From Lineus longissimus (Eukaryota; Nemertea; Pilidiophora; Heteronemertea; Lineidae): a stretch of 64,000 bases of DNA. Under the pieces are notes generated by a model that saw only the letters and a program-made list of their open reading frames with translations, did not search any database and was not told the DNA's origin. Made by a program: the position numbers and the translations under genes. Each line of letters starts with the position of its first letter. The stretch's first letter is position 1. Below are positions 48,850 to 59,575 of the stretch, piece after piece. Location: positions 13,649,501-13,713,500 of the forward strand of contig NC_088310.1 in NCBI RefSeq assembly GCF_910592395.1, written 5' to 3'.

Positions 48850-49632
48850 ATGTCGAGACCTACAAAAGGGGCTTCTAAAGGGGAACCAATGGCGGACGTG
48901 CAGATGGCCCGTTCTGATGCTGAGCTCATGGACATGATGTCTAAGTGCATTGAGAAAATCATTCGGCCGCTGAAGCAGACCGTTGATGATGTAAACGATA
49001 AGCTGACAGTGGCATTGAAGGATAATAAGAAGCTCAAGGAACGTGCACGTAAAGCTGAGGAAGACGCGCTGTCGGCCGTTAAGCGAGCGGTCACCCTAGA
49101 AGAGAAAGTCGACGAACTTCAGGCCTACGGCAGACGGAACTCACTGCGTTTTTCTTACGTACCTATCGAGGTTATTCCTAAAGTCAAACGGGGAGATAAG
49201 GAATTATATGATACGGATATGTATATTATCGATTTCATCAATACGAATCTGCTTATCGAGCTTAACGTGATGGCAATCTCTCGCTCCCACATTGTGGGTG
49301 CCATTAACCAAGAGAAGCAAACATGTCAGATAATAGTCAAATTTGTACGATACAACACTAGGAGATTTATAGTATACCAAAGCAAGTCGGTTCTCAAAGG
49401 ATCAAACGTGACTGTATTCATTTCCGAGGACTTAACCAAACTGAGGTACAGCGTCCAAAAGGATCTAATCGGTCTCAGAAAGAAGAAGAAGATCTTGGCT
49501 GTCTGGACGATTGACGGCAGGGTGGTTTATAAAGTCAAGGAGACAGGATCTGTGTGCAACGTCTCGAATTACTTGTCAGCCATAAAAAACATTCGTTCGC
49601 TTCTGGAGCCCCGCGCCGGCAAGGACGTGTAG
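48850..49632 (+). CDS. LINE ORF1 protein, coiled coil plus RRM-like domain
   Basis: Intact 260-codon frame. Residues about 25-100 are charged and heptad-like (QTVDDVNDKLTVALKDNKKL, then EEKVDELQAYGRR), predicting a coiled coil. The motif LQAYGRRNSLRFSYVP then leads into an RRM-like segment, the arrangement of L1-type ORF1 RNA-binding chaperones that coat the LINE transcript. There are no CCHC zinc knuckles. The start ATG follows a short 5' UTR (48317-48849). It lies 259 nt upstream of ORF2. Confidence 0.8.
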   Translation: MSRPTKGASKGEPMADVQMARSDAELMDMMSKCIEKIIRPLKQTVDDVNDKLTVALKDNKKLKERARKAEEDALSAVKRAVTLEEKVDELQAYGRRNSLRFSYVPIEVIPKVKRGDKELYDTDMYIIDFINTNLLIELNVMAISRSHIVGAINQEKQTCQIIVKFVRYNTRRFIVYQSKSVLKGSNVTVFISEDLTKLRYSVQKDLIGLRKKKKILAVWTIDGRVVYKVKETGSVCNVSNYLSAIKNIRSLLEPRAGKDV

Positions 49633-49891
49633 ACTTAGTGTAGTAACCATTCACGACTCGGTCAATTATTATTCTAACTTTGTTACACCTCAGTGATGGC
49701 AGGGCACATGCAGGTCAATCTTTATTTACGTGTCGATCAGCTGACTCGGGTGGATCGGGTCGATTAGAGACGTTTGGATTACATTCATCATTCTAACGCA
49801 CTTAGAACTTTCAGCGTAATGAGGTGGTTCATAATTTTAATCTTCCCATTTGTGAGAGACTTTCTTAATTTGTTTAATTTTCTTCCCATTC

Positions 49892-51600
49892 ATGGGTATC
49901 TCTGTAGAACAATACAGATTTTCTATAGGAAACTTTGATGCGCGTGGATTTAACGTGGTTTGTCGATCCAATTCTATTGTGATAAATGTGGTTACTGGTG
50001 TTGGATTTTTGTTAAAATGTGTGTTGTTGTTCTACTCATCAATGTATCTTTGTGCACTTGCGTTGTATCTGAGTGGTGATATTGAGCTGAATCCTGGTCC
50101 AATTGAGTCCTTACTTGATCTAATTATTTATCATTTGAACATAAATAGTCTTCGGAATAAAATTGATCAACTAGAAGCTCAAGATCACCAACCAGATATA
50201 ATCGCTTTGAATGAAACCAAGCTTGATGATTCCGTAGCGGTTGATGATATCTTGATTGAGGGTTATAGTTATACCATTCATCGTAAAGATATTGTATAGG
50301 TAGTGGTGGGATTTGTGTCTATTTTAAAGAGTTTATCAATTGTGAGAGATTAGTACATTTTGAAAATGACGAGCTTGAGGTGTTATGGTGTAAGATTGTT
50401 TATAAAAAACTGGTTTTGTATTCTTGGTACAGTTTATCGTAACCCCGCCCTGCGGGTCGAGTACTGGGATAGACTGAACAATAACATTAGTAATGTCGTA
50501 GACATGTATGGTTCGAATAACATCATTATTGTAGGGGACCTAAATGAGGACTTGTTAAACCCTAATTTGAGACATCTGAAAAATACTATATCTATGTTCG
50601 CTCTGACCCAACTTGTTACAGAGCCAACTAGGGTAACTGCTAATTTGGAAACCTTGATCATTCCTTTAATATGCGGTAATGATATTGTTCAGTCTGTCTC
50701 AAGTTGTGTTGTTTTGCCCAAAATATTGTAGTGATCACTGCCCAGTGATAGCCACTGTCCAAACTAGAATGAAATATACAAAGCATCCGCGCCATGTCTG
50801 GCTGTTCAGGTCAGCTGACTGGGATCGTTATCGGGATGAACTCATGAGTGATAATCTCCATTTATTGTTTGAACAGAATTTCTCTGTTAATTATATAACT
50901 GAACAATTATCTGAAGGTGTCCTTCGGGTAGCACGTATTGGCATCCCATCTATGTGTGTTCAGATATCAAGTAAGGATAAAATTTGGATTACACCTGAAA
51001 TTAAATATGCTATGAAAGTTCGAGATAGGTTGTTTCGTAAAGCTAAGAGGTCAAGAAGCCACGATGATTTTGCAAGATTCAAGCATAAACGAAATGAAAC
51101 ATTTGATCTAATTAGAAGGGCTAAGCGTAATCATTATGATTCTATTTTTGAGAGCATAAATAACGGTAACGTGTCTGATAGAGGGTGGTGGAAAATTGTA
51201 GGCTCTGTTATGTCAAACGGTCACAAAAAGTTGAAACACATACCAGCCCTAAGGGACACCAATGATGACTTAGTTTTTGATGATGAAGGTAAAGCGAATA
51301 TCTTGAATAACTGCTTTGTATTTTTTTCGAAAGTTGATGATATTGATTTGCATCTTCCCGATCCCGATCCCAATGTGGAGAACTCACTTTCAGACTTTTT
51401 AATAACTGAAAAGGAAGTATTGGATCAAATATTACATTTGGATACGAAAAAGGCCTATATGGTCCTGATGGTATTTGCCCCTTATTCTTGGTGGAAGCAG
51501 CTAATATTTTGGCACCCATTTTGGCAAAGCTTTTTGGACTTTGCTTAAACAGAGGCATTTATCCGACGCAGTGGAAAAGGGCCAATGTCCATGAGGAAAC
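49892..51600 (+). pseudogene. LINE ORF2 5' part: 2A leader, AP endonuclease, linker (frameshifted)
   Basis: The frame starts with a 69-residue leader ending in SGDIELNPGP (2A motif), then endonuclease motifs in order: HLNINSLRNKI, ALNETKLDD (catalytic Glu), GDLNEDL (the GDFN equivalent) and CSDHCPV (the SDH motif). Frame breaks occur near 50295, again before 50430, near 50700 and near 51455, and a stop ends the first frame at 50297-50299. The linker from about 50770 carries many basic residues. After the last shift it reads GPDGICPLFL, the normal lead-in to the RT, until the MITE junction at 51590. This copy cannot make the full protein. Confidence 0.8.
50072..50101 (+). other. 2A ribosome-skipping motif in LINE ORF2
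   Basis: Codons read SGDIELNPGP, matching the 2A consensus D(V/I)ExNPG|P exactly. Skipping would occur between Gly (50096-50098) and Pro (50099-50101), releasing a 69-residue leader. The leader has a hydrophobic stretch at about residues 29-58, just before the 2A. 2A sequences are known in non-LTR retrotransposons of sea urchin and other invertebrates, and some 2A-like sequences there double as signal sequences. That this copy was active is inference. Confidence 0.88.
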
Positions 51601-52030
51601 CAGCCCTGTAAAAATTATCTCCTAAGCATCCCCCACCAACTAATGGAAAATGCCTTAGATGCCGGGGGATGGATATTTGATGAGGGGAGAGTTTCTGAGG
51701 AATAGTTTATTGACTTTAGCTCTCAACTTATCTGAGCCAGGTAACCTCCTGCTGAGTTGCCCGACCAAAGGCTGAGGTCAACATATGTTGTTACATAACC
51801 GATCTTGCTATCACATCCTGGTTGCTTTGTAGTCGACCAAATTACTTCTAATTTTGCCTCATCACAGTAAATTAGTCATGATCACATGATGATTCTGGCC
51901 CGAGTGTTATCACTGGTTACGCTGGCCATTAGGTAGATAAGGTAAATATGCCGATCTTCACTGTGTAGTATCAGCGGGGTGCTAGAAGTTGGCGGGCGAC
52001 TAAATATTTTACAGGGCTGGTTTCCTCATG
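51590..52030. mobile_element. MITE with about 24-bp terminal inverted repeats, in the LINE
   Basis: The left end CATGAGGAAACCAGCCCTGT is the reverse complement of the right end at about 52007-52030, and the match extends to about 24 bp. It has no coding capacity. It interrupts the LINE between the codons for RANV and IPIYKK, where removal brings the frame back together apart from one extra C. No clear target duplication beyond a single base, so the superfamily is unresolved. Confidence 0.7.
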
Positions 52031-52710
52031 CATCCCTATTTATAAATGAAATGGCCAGGGCCATTGTACTCACCTCATGTGGAGGAAAGATGGATAAAGA
52101 GCATGGTATTGTGTCATGTAGTGTTAGGTTTGATGTAGGTCCAAGCAATTACAATTTCCCCAAAATGGCCAATTTACAGTACATTCGACCTCTGTGACCT
52201 TGAAAAGTAGGTCAAATCAAAGAAGACCCGGGTGACACATTGAATGGTTGTTAGAATTAGATGTACCTATGATATAAAATTGGTGCCAATCGGGCAAGTC
52301 ATTACTAGGAATAATGGCATTTTGAAGAATTTAGGATTTGGCCCCCTCCCTGGAGGCCAAACGGCAAATTAGATCGCACCAAACTTCGGTACCTAAGATC
52401 ACCTGACCAAGGGGTAGATGTGTACTTAATTTGTGATCAATAGTCATTGCAGTTAAGAAACGTGCCATAGTTACGGCCTGACGGCGAATTTACACCATTT
52501 GACCTCTGTGACCTTGACAAGAAGGTCAAATTAAAAACCTGTGTGACATATACTGTATGGTGGTTAGATGTACCCATGATATCAAATTGGTGGCAATCGG
52601 GCAAGAAGTTAAGGAATAATCACATTTTTAAGGTTTTTGGATTTTGCCCCCTGGTGGTCAAGTGGTGAATCATATAGCACCAAACTTCGGTCCCTGAGAT
52701 CACCTGACTA

Positions 52711-54340
52711 TCAATCAATCAATCAATCATTTTGGGATTTAAGGTGCCTATATCCACAAAAAAAAACGTGATCAAAGACACCAGAGAAACCAATCAAAAA
52801 AATATAAGCTGCTGGCCATTTTGACAGACTGCTGCCTAGTTAGAGAACAGGAAAGGTTTCAGCTTTCTCTTGAAGACAAGGATACTGCTGCTCGCACGAA
52901 TTTCCTGTGGTAGCCCGTTCCACAGGCGCGGCGCAACACAAGCAAAAGCCCTGTCTCCAGAGGAAGCCATCCTGCTGCGTGGTTGCACCAGCAGCAGTCT
53001 GTCCGAGGAACGCAATGATCGGGACGGGTTGTACATTGTTAGAAGATGTTGCAAATTAACTGGCGCAACACCATTTATGCATTTAAATGTTAACAACAGA
53101 ACTTTAAATTTAATTCTGCTGGCTACGGGCAACCAGTGGAGGTCACGGAGAATGGGAGAAATATGATCTGATCTTGCAACTCCAGTCACCATCCTCGCCG
53201 CACAATTCTGGACCCTTTGCAATGAAGCAACACTCTGCTGAGGTAGACCAATCAGCAGTGCATTCAGCCCATCAAATTTGGATGTCACGAATGCATTTAC
53301 AAGCGTAGCAGTTGCATCAGGGGTCAGAAACTTTCTGATCAGACCAATGTTGTGCAGGTGATAATAACTGCACCTGCAGATAGATCGTATATGGTGGTTC
53401 ATTGAGACATGTTCGTCAAACAACGCGCCTATATTTCTAGCCAAAGCGACTGCAGCAATGTTTTGGTCACCAATCTTGACAGATGTTGGATGGCCAGCAA
53501 AATTTCTCCTTTGATGCTTCGAACAAATCAGAGGAAACTCTGATTTGTCGTCATTTAGCTTGAGGAAATTTTGTGCCATCCATTGGCGAACTTCCGCAAT
53601 ACAGGCTTCAAGTTTGCCGATTGACTGTACTGAATCGGTCTGCTCAAAACATATGTAGAGTTGAGTATCATCAGCAAAGAAATGAATCTGTATACTTTGA
53701 CGTCGAATCGTATCAGCCAGTGGAGCCATGTAAATGCTGAAAAGCAATGGGCCCAAGACTGATCCTTGGGGAACGCCTGTCTCTAGCTTGAAAGCTAAAG
53801 ATGACTCTCCTTTAACTATAACCTTCTGTGACCGGTTTGTCAGGTAGGACCTAAACCACTCCAAAGCGGTACCATGCAGACCGATCCTGTCACGTAGACG
53901 ATCAAGGAGAACCGAGTGATTGACAGTATCAAATGCTGCAGATAAATCAAGCAATACCAGACCAACCATTTGCTTTTTGTCTAGTGCCAAGAGGACGTCA
54001 TTCATAACCCTGACCAAGGCTGTTTCGGTACTATGGTTGGCCCGGTATGCCGACTGCATGCATTCGAAAAGCTCGTTTTCGAACATGTGGTCACGTAACT
54101 GGTGGTCAACTACCCTTTCCAAAATTTTGGAGATGAAGCTTAGGTTGGAAACAGGCCGGTAGTTTTTAAGGTCCTCCCTTTGTAGACTAGGTTTCTTCAA
54201 AATTGGCGTGACATTGGCTGATTTGAGACAATCCGGAACTGAACCAGATAAAATTGACGAGTTTACAAGCTTACAGATTGCAGGAGAAATTGCTTCAGCA
54301 ATCGCATCCTCTTTAAGAAGATGTGTGGGAAGAGGATCAA
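52711..54340 (-). mobile_element. 5'-truncated L2-like LINE with an intact RT frame
   Basis: The 3' end on the minus strand carries a (TGAT)n tail (52711-52729). The 5' end stops abruptly in the RT N-terminal region at 54340. Both junctions lie inside a family-A repeat whose other copies lack the insert. The endonuclease half is missing, so it was a dead-on-arrival copy. It belongs to the same broad clade as the LINE at 8728-10625 (shared NYRPVSNL, LLDLSAAFD and GVPQGSVLGP blocks) but is a different subfamily. Confidence 0.85.
52836..54340 (-). CDS. Reverse transcriptase of L2-like LINE (5'-truncated)
   Basis: About 500 codons, uninterrupted. It contains DLKNYRPVSNLSFISKILER, VLLDLSAAFDTVNHS (first catalytic Asp), GVPQGSVLGPLLFS and HFFADDTQLYI (catalytic DD intact), then a CR1/L2-type C-terminus with PRLWNGLPQEIRAS and KRKLKPFLF. 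The frame continues upstream into the host repeat to an ATG at 54377, so the first 13 or so residues of the open frame are not LINE-encoded. No endonuclease. Uninterrupted coding suggests a recent insertion. Confidence 0.85.
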
Positions 54341-54786
54341 GGGGTAAATGTGTACCAAATTTGGTATCAATAGTCATTGCAGTTTAGAAACGTGCCATCG
54401 TTACATCCTAACGGCCAATTTACACCATTTGACCTCTGTGACCTTGAAAAGGAGGTCAAATCAAAAACCCGGAGGATATATGATGCACCTTTGCTAGAAG
54501 TACCTACCATATTTTTTTCAAAATTTCCCGACTACTATTAAGGGAGATATTGCATATTTTCACTTTTAACGTTTGGCCCCCTGGTGGCCAAACCATGAAA
54601 CGAATCGGACCGAAACTTGGTCTCCAAGGTGTCATTACATAAGGGTACATGTGTACCAATTTTCAACTCAATAGCTCTAACAGTTACGAAACGTGCCCTG
54701 CTAACGGACGACGGACGACGACGACGACGACGGACAACGGACGCCACGGTATGGGATAAGCTCACCTCTGCTAAGAGGTGAGCTAA

Positions 54787-56511
54787 AAAGGTGATCCGAA
54801 GGATGCAAACAATTATAGACCTGTGTCATTGTTGTGTACGTTTAGTAAGATATTTGAAAAGATACTTTACAAGAACCTATACAATCATATTTATCAAAAT
54901 ATATCGATTTATCAATCCGGTTTCTTACCTCACCACTCCACCGTTATGCAACTTTTAGAATTAAATCATATTTTTCTTCAGGGTTTGGACTCGCACAATG
55001 AAGTACTCAGCACCTTCTTTGACATATCCAAGGCATTTGACAAAGTGTCACATAAAGCTCTTTTATATAACATAAGGAAACTGGAGATAGCTGGAGATTT
55101 CTTGAATTTGATTTCAAATTATCTCAATAGTCGAGAGCAGCGTGTGGTCTTGGGAGGTGCAGCCTCAACTAGGAAAGCAGTAACAGCGGGTCTTCCCCAA
55201 GGTTTGGTCCTTGGACCGCTCTTGTTTTTGGTATTTATTAATGATATGATGGACGACATTCTTGGCAACTTACGCCTGTTTGCGGATGATACATTTCAAT
55301 TTTTAGTATCTGAGGATTTACCTAATTTATATCATACCTTGCAAGGGGATATAGATCAGCTTTCATTGTGGGCCAACCGTTGGCAAGTTACTTTTAATGC
55401 AAATAAAACTGAATGTATGATCATGAGTAGAAGGAATGTAGCTTCGCAGGTTCCTTTGTCTCTGAATGGTGAGAATTTAAATTTTGTAACAAGTCACAAG
55501 CATCTAGGTTTGATTTTTAACGATTCCTGTACTTATCATGATCATGTTGAACAAATTATAACAAAGGCATTGACCCGTACTGGAATACTGAGGAATTTGA
55601 AATATAAAGTACAGAGAAAAAAATTAGAAATAATGTATAACTCTTATATTAGACCAATTTTAGAATACGCCGACGTCGTATGGGATGGTCTTCCTGATTA
55701 CCTAGCAACTAATTTGGAAAAGGTGCAGGTCAGTGCCTTACGTATCATCACTGGAGCTACCGTGAGTTGCTCCAGTGAAGATCTTTATTTAGAATCGGGT
55801 TACACCATGCTTATTCATCGTCGAAAGATTCATAGATTAGTTATGTTTTACAAAATCATTCATGGCGAAACACCAACCTATTTGAGACAGTTATTACCTC
55901 CCAGGGTGGGTGATAATCATGTATACAATCTTTGTAATCAAGATGACTTTATACCATTTCTGTGCCGGACTGAGTATTATTATCGATCATTTTTTCCCGC
56001 TACAACCAGGGATTGGAATAGTCTACCAAGCGAAGTTAGAAATGCGCCCTCAATTGGAATATTCAAAAAAATGTTGTGTCATATGTTTTGTCAACCTAAA
56101 CCCCCAGCTTGGTACTTCTTTGGTACAACGAGAGAGAGGAATATATATCACTGTAGATTAAGAACTAATTGCAGTGGGTTGAATTATCATTTATTTATAA
56201 ATCATGTCATTGCTGACCCGTCTTGTAATTATTGTTTCGACAAGCCAGTTGAGAATCCACATCATTACTTTTTTCACTGCACTCGGTATACTGCGCAGAG
56301 ACATCAGTTGGTACTTGAACTCGAGGATAGATTTCCTCCACCTAGAATTTTACCGTATACTGTACAGGATTTTCTTTTTGGTAACGAGGCTTACTCCCAT
56401 GATACAAATATATCTATATTTTCAGTAGTTCAAACTTACATTGAAAGAACACGCAGATTTACTCGATCTGACCTCGGTCAATTACAGTTGTCCATCTTGT
56501 GTTTTATGTAA
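54787..56511 (+). CDS. LINE ORF2 reverse transcriptase with C-terminal CCHC-like motif
   Basis: Open from the insertion junction (KKGDPKDANNYRPVSLL) to the stop. RT blocks are present in order: FDISKAFDKVSH (first catalytic Asp), GLPQGLVLGPLLF, then LFADDTFQ (the catalytic FADD pair). Downstream are the usual thumb and a cysteine/histidine motif CNYC...NPHHYFFHC near the end. The 3' UTR is short (about 100 nt) with a poly(A) run. It is the 3' half of the ORF2 begun at 49892 and not an independent gene. Confidence 0.85.
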   Translation, partial: KGDPKDANNYRPVSLLCTFSKIFEKILYKNLYNHIYQNISIYQSGFLPHHSTVMQLLELNHIFLQGLDSHNEVLSTFFDISKAFDKVSHKALLYNIRKLEIAGDFLNLISNYLNSREQRVVLGGAASTRKAVTAGLPQGLVLGPLLFLVFINDMMDDILGNLRLFADDTFQFLVSEDLPNLYHTLQGDIDQLSLWANRWQVTFNANKTECMIMSRRNVASQVPLSLNGENLNFVTSHKHLGLIFNDSCTYHDHVEQIITKALTRTGILRNLKYKVQRKKLEIMYNSYIRPILEYADVVWDGLPDYLATNLEKVQVSALRIITGATVSCSSEDLYLESGYTMLIHRRKIHRLVMFYKIIHGETPTYLRQLLPPRVGDNHVYNLCNQDDFIPFLCRTEYYYRSFFPATTRDWNSLPSEVRNAPSIGIFKKMLCHMFCQPKPPAWYFFGTTRERNIYHCRLRTNCSGLNYHLFINHVIADPSCNYCFDKPVENPHHYFFHCTRYTAQRHQLVLELEDRFPPPRILPYTVQDFLFGNEAYSHDTNISIFSVVQTYIERTRRFTRSDLGQLQLSILCFM

Positions 56512-58255
56512 TTTGTAAAGAGTGTAATGAGGGGGCATAAGTGTTAAGCATCTTGTTTTTTTTATGCCTCCTCTTAATCATAAGATTGATTAATAAATTT
56601 ACATATATATAAAAAAAAAAGATGGGCATGATAGTTCATCGACAAGCATTTACGGCTCTTAGTTCTGATTCCTACTTTCAACCGTCACACAGTTCTCCGT
56701 TTTCTTCGCTCAGCATACTCGACAGCGCGCGGGATCGGCCATGAGGATGACTTTAACAAAACGAGGGTGAAGCTTAATACATGCTAATGTATGCGTGATT
56801 GACAAAATTCCGGCCTCGCCGGCTGGTAACGTTAATTATCGGAGCCAAAAAGTGCTTCAAAAGCACCGAAATGATCAGAATCTGGGGCCTATAATCAGCA
56901 AAAATCAAATACGTCTGCAAAAGATGATTACGTTATAGAGTTAAGGGCATTGAAAAAAAGCCGTAACATCAATATTCATGGGAATATCGATGATGTCATT
57001 GTGGGGATTGCCGTGTATTAGAACTCTACTAAAAATAATCCCTAAAACACCTCAGAAAACACCCTTCAAAAGAACTCTGAAACACCACAGAAAATGTCAG
57101 ACAAGTTGAAGGATGTTTATGTGGTGTTCATGAAGTGGTCCGTGGGTTCTTTTGAAACAAAATACCTCTACTGCATACGTCATCTTCAATACCTTCATAG
57201 CCTTGTTGATCTGCTTTGCCTTCAACCACGCTTTGTCATCCATGTTCCTCGGAGGAATAGTCGAAACTGTCACACACGAATTTGGTGCAGCACTTGTAAC
57301 ATGACATAATATTTCATGAAAGCAATATTACAGAGACCATAAAACGCTATTTCAATTCCCTATCAACCTCTTCTTCGAAACAAGTAACTTAATCAAGGAA
57401 TTTTATACTTGAAGTTGTCTATCCATATGTCTTCCAATGTTTACAATATTTTGCGTAAGTTCAATGATTGCCTCTTTATCATTTGATTTAAAAAGGACTT
57501 TACATCATATAAAACTTATGGCCAAACTTTACTAGCTCCATGTTCCTTCCACATCAATGCAGGCCTAACACTACCATGATGACTGCTAGCTGGAAAACTT
57601 ACATAAATGCGATCACAAATTTCCTGGCAGCACAGTTTGTCCCGACCAAAATGAATACGTCAGTAAAAGCACGCCATCGAATCTTTTTACATTTTTCTAA
57701 CAAAGAAACAGTGTTTAAGCCTTGAAAAGCAAACGTAATGTGGTCACTGAATTGGCATCCCAGAGCACTATTGTCCAAATATTTTAGAATCGAAGCAGAA
57801 AAAAATCACCGTTCATTTTGCACAGGTCGCTATTTTCATGATTTTTTTACGATTACTCCAGCCGTTTGGAGTACGTTTGAACACAAACGGCAGGAATTTT
57901 TCTTTTTCACGGAAACTATTTGAAAGAAAACGAAAAGCGTTTGGAACGCGTTTGCTGACAAATGGTGCAATGCCGTTTTTGACGAAACGAAAACGAAACG
58001 CTTTTCTAAACGTTCTTCAAACGAATTTCAAACGCTCTTCAAACGAAGTTCGTTTAGGGTGAAACGAAATTGCGTGCGCTTTCAAACGCGATATGAAATG
58101 GGAAATAAAGGGTAGGGCCAGCGTTTGACAATCGTTTTACAAACGTTTCAAGATCGTTTGGGTGCGTTTTTATTGTTCACATTTCAAACGAATTTCAAAC
58201 GATCTTAGATACGTTTCAAACCCGTTTGAAACGAAATCAATTTGGAGACGGCCCC

Positions 58256-58560
58256 TTACAAATATTGCGCTCACAAATGCACTCGCGAGATTTCAACATG
58301 GAAGGTGGCAGCCATCTTGGATTTGACGCAGTGACCTAATTTTCGACAGGGTTCTTACTAATGGCAATATGTACCCGCCCATTAAATTTGGCTTTACTAC
58401 ATCTCTGACTTCTCCAGATATCGCACTCACAAGTGCCCAGAGAGACTGACAGAACGACAAACTGACAGACTGACAGACTGATTGATGGAGAGTATTTTCA
58501 TGTCCCCCTTTCGCTCTGCTGAGTGACGGGGGACAATAATTGCACACTACTGAGTTGTTT
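58256..58560 (+). repeat. Right half of the target repeat
   Basis: Shares GGCAGCCATCTTGGATTTG, CAGGGTTCTTACTAATG and GACTTCTCCAGATATCG with 43176-43424. Ends in short CTGACAGACTGACAGACTGA tandem words near 58450-58480. Confidence 0.6.
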
Positions 58561-58969
58561 GTTCCTGTGTGTCTTATTACAAAGAATAAAGCATGGTGTG
58601 TAGTAGCCTAATTATTAAAATGCTTTTATGCAACTAATTAAGAATGGACGCTGATTTAAGGAATTAAGATGAAGTAATCTCGAGGGCACACATAAATGAT
58701 ACATAAAAATATTTCAAAATAAATAATAATCAAAGCCGATTTGTTTTTATCAAAATGCCCTTTCCTGAATGGAATATGTAGGTTTCACGACCCCCCCCCC
58801 CCCACATGGAACATACACATCAATCAACCTATTGGACGATAATGGCATAACCTCTCTATCAAGGACATCTCTCCATTACAGACACCAACACCCAATCTCA
58901 TGAGTGTCCACAATAGAAAGGTTGTACTGTACTATTAAATTTGTTCTCACGCTAAACAATGGGGTTGGC

Positions 58970-59375
58970 ATCTATTACATGTTGCTTCAGGACTGATGTG
59001 TGAGCAGAATACAACTGCACAACTATGATGTCAAAGCGGGGTATCTTGAATCATTTCTCAACTTTCAGGGCCCAATAACTCCCTATAGTGGCTAAAATTG
59101 AACTAATGCAAGAGTTCTCCATAGGGTTTTCTAAAGGTGGGGTGGTACCCTTGTTATTCAAAGTTGAAGTTTTGCCAGTGTGCAACACAAGAAAGGGTGG
59201 CCAGCAATTTAAGGTAGGATGGCACTGTAGAAACCCTTTAAACATTCTATTGCAAGGTAGGGTGGTAAGCTGCCAAGAAAGGGGAGGGGCACCCTGACAA
59301 ATGGCCTTGTGGAGCACACTGCATGCATATTTTTATATATATATATTTTTACCAGCTCTGCTGACTGTCAGCCGA
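58970..59375 (+). repeat. Family-B-like repeat fragment
   Basis: Shares GCAGAATACAACTGC-CAACTAT with 31540 and ends with a decayed terminus CTCTGCTGACTGTCAGCCGA followed by GCTGG. Lies next to the FANCM helicase exon. Confidence 0.5.
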
Positions 59376-59575
59376 GCTGGAAATAAGTCCGGGCATATCG
59401 ATTTGAAGGAATATATTTAATGCTGAATCAAAAACCCAATCCCCTAACTGTGCATATAAGTCACATGAAGATGACAAATTTAACCCCAACCTCCTGCCTT
59501 TAAGGCGTGTTGTCACAGGTCGGCCTACCGCTCTTTGGGTCAACAGTAGCAAAGGGTATTGTGTGTGAAACATAC

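Larger units (their letters stand above)
52046..54784 (+). repeat. Family-A repeat inserted in the LINE and split by an L2-like LINE
   Basis: Begins TGAAATGGCCAGGGCCATT then GTACTCACC and ends with the hairpin AGCTCACCTCT-GCTA-AGAGGTGAGCT. It parallels the uninterrupted copy at 40230-41040 in sequence and order. Its unit motifs (paired TGACCT sites, CCCCCTGGTGG) are at 52190, 52500, 52643, 54430 and 54575. The copy at 40590 reads straight through the point where this one holds 1.63 kb of LINE (52711-54340). Confidence 0.8.
48317..56618 (+). mobile_element. Full-length CR1-like LINE with 2A peptide, split by later insertions
   Basis: The element is bounded by a 7-bp target duplication AAGATGG (48310-48316 and 56619-56625) and ends in a poly(A) run. 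It has ORF1 (48850-49632), then ORF2 with an apurinic-type endonuclease (49892 to about 50750), a linker and a reverse transcriptase resuming at 54787. About 3.2 kb between 51590 and 54784 is foreign: a MITE (51590-52030) and a family-A repeat (52046-54784) that contains an L2-like LINE. Without these the LINE would be about 5.1 kb. ORF2 has several frameshifts in the endonuclease half, so this copy is dead, although the RT part is a clean 570-codon frame. The clade (CR1, Crack or Daphne) cannot be fixed by eye. Confidence 0.88.
43425..58255. mobile_element. 14.8 kb composite DNA transposon, TTA target duplication (PIF/Harbinger-like ends)
   Basis: Left end GGGGCCGTCTCCAAATTGAT (43425 on) and right end (to 58255) are inverted copies matching over about 42 bp with one mismatch, flanked on both sides by TTA (43422-43424, 58256-58258). 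The host repeat reads across the gap: left flank GTTGCTGAC and right flank CAAATATTGCGCTCACAAATGC correspond to the joined CTCTGACTTCTCC...CGCACTCACAAGTGC at about 58400. Both subterminal zones (43440-43830, 57850-58210) are dense with CGTTTG/CAAACG words. TWA duplications and GG starts suit PIF/Harbinger. I found no transposase. The LINE at 48317-56618 accounts for more than half of the length. Confidence 0.75.

Noticed and set aside
50072-50101. 2A motif as evidence of an integrated picorna-like virus
   Set aside because: It lies in the same frame just before AP endonuclease motifs of a LINE with target duplication and poly(A); 2A is known in such LINEs.
52046-54784. Family A as a classical Helitron
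   Set aside because: The 3' end has a hairpin and CTAA, but the hairpin overlaps the CTRR position, the 5' end does not begin TC, and insertion is not between A and T in all copies. Left unclassified.
58788-58803. C-runs (also 15480, 33975, and a G-run at 11490) as regulatory quadruplexes
   Set aside because: Simple homopolymers in introns without G-tract spacing; likely slippage.
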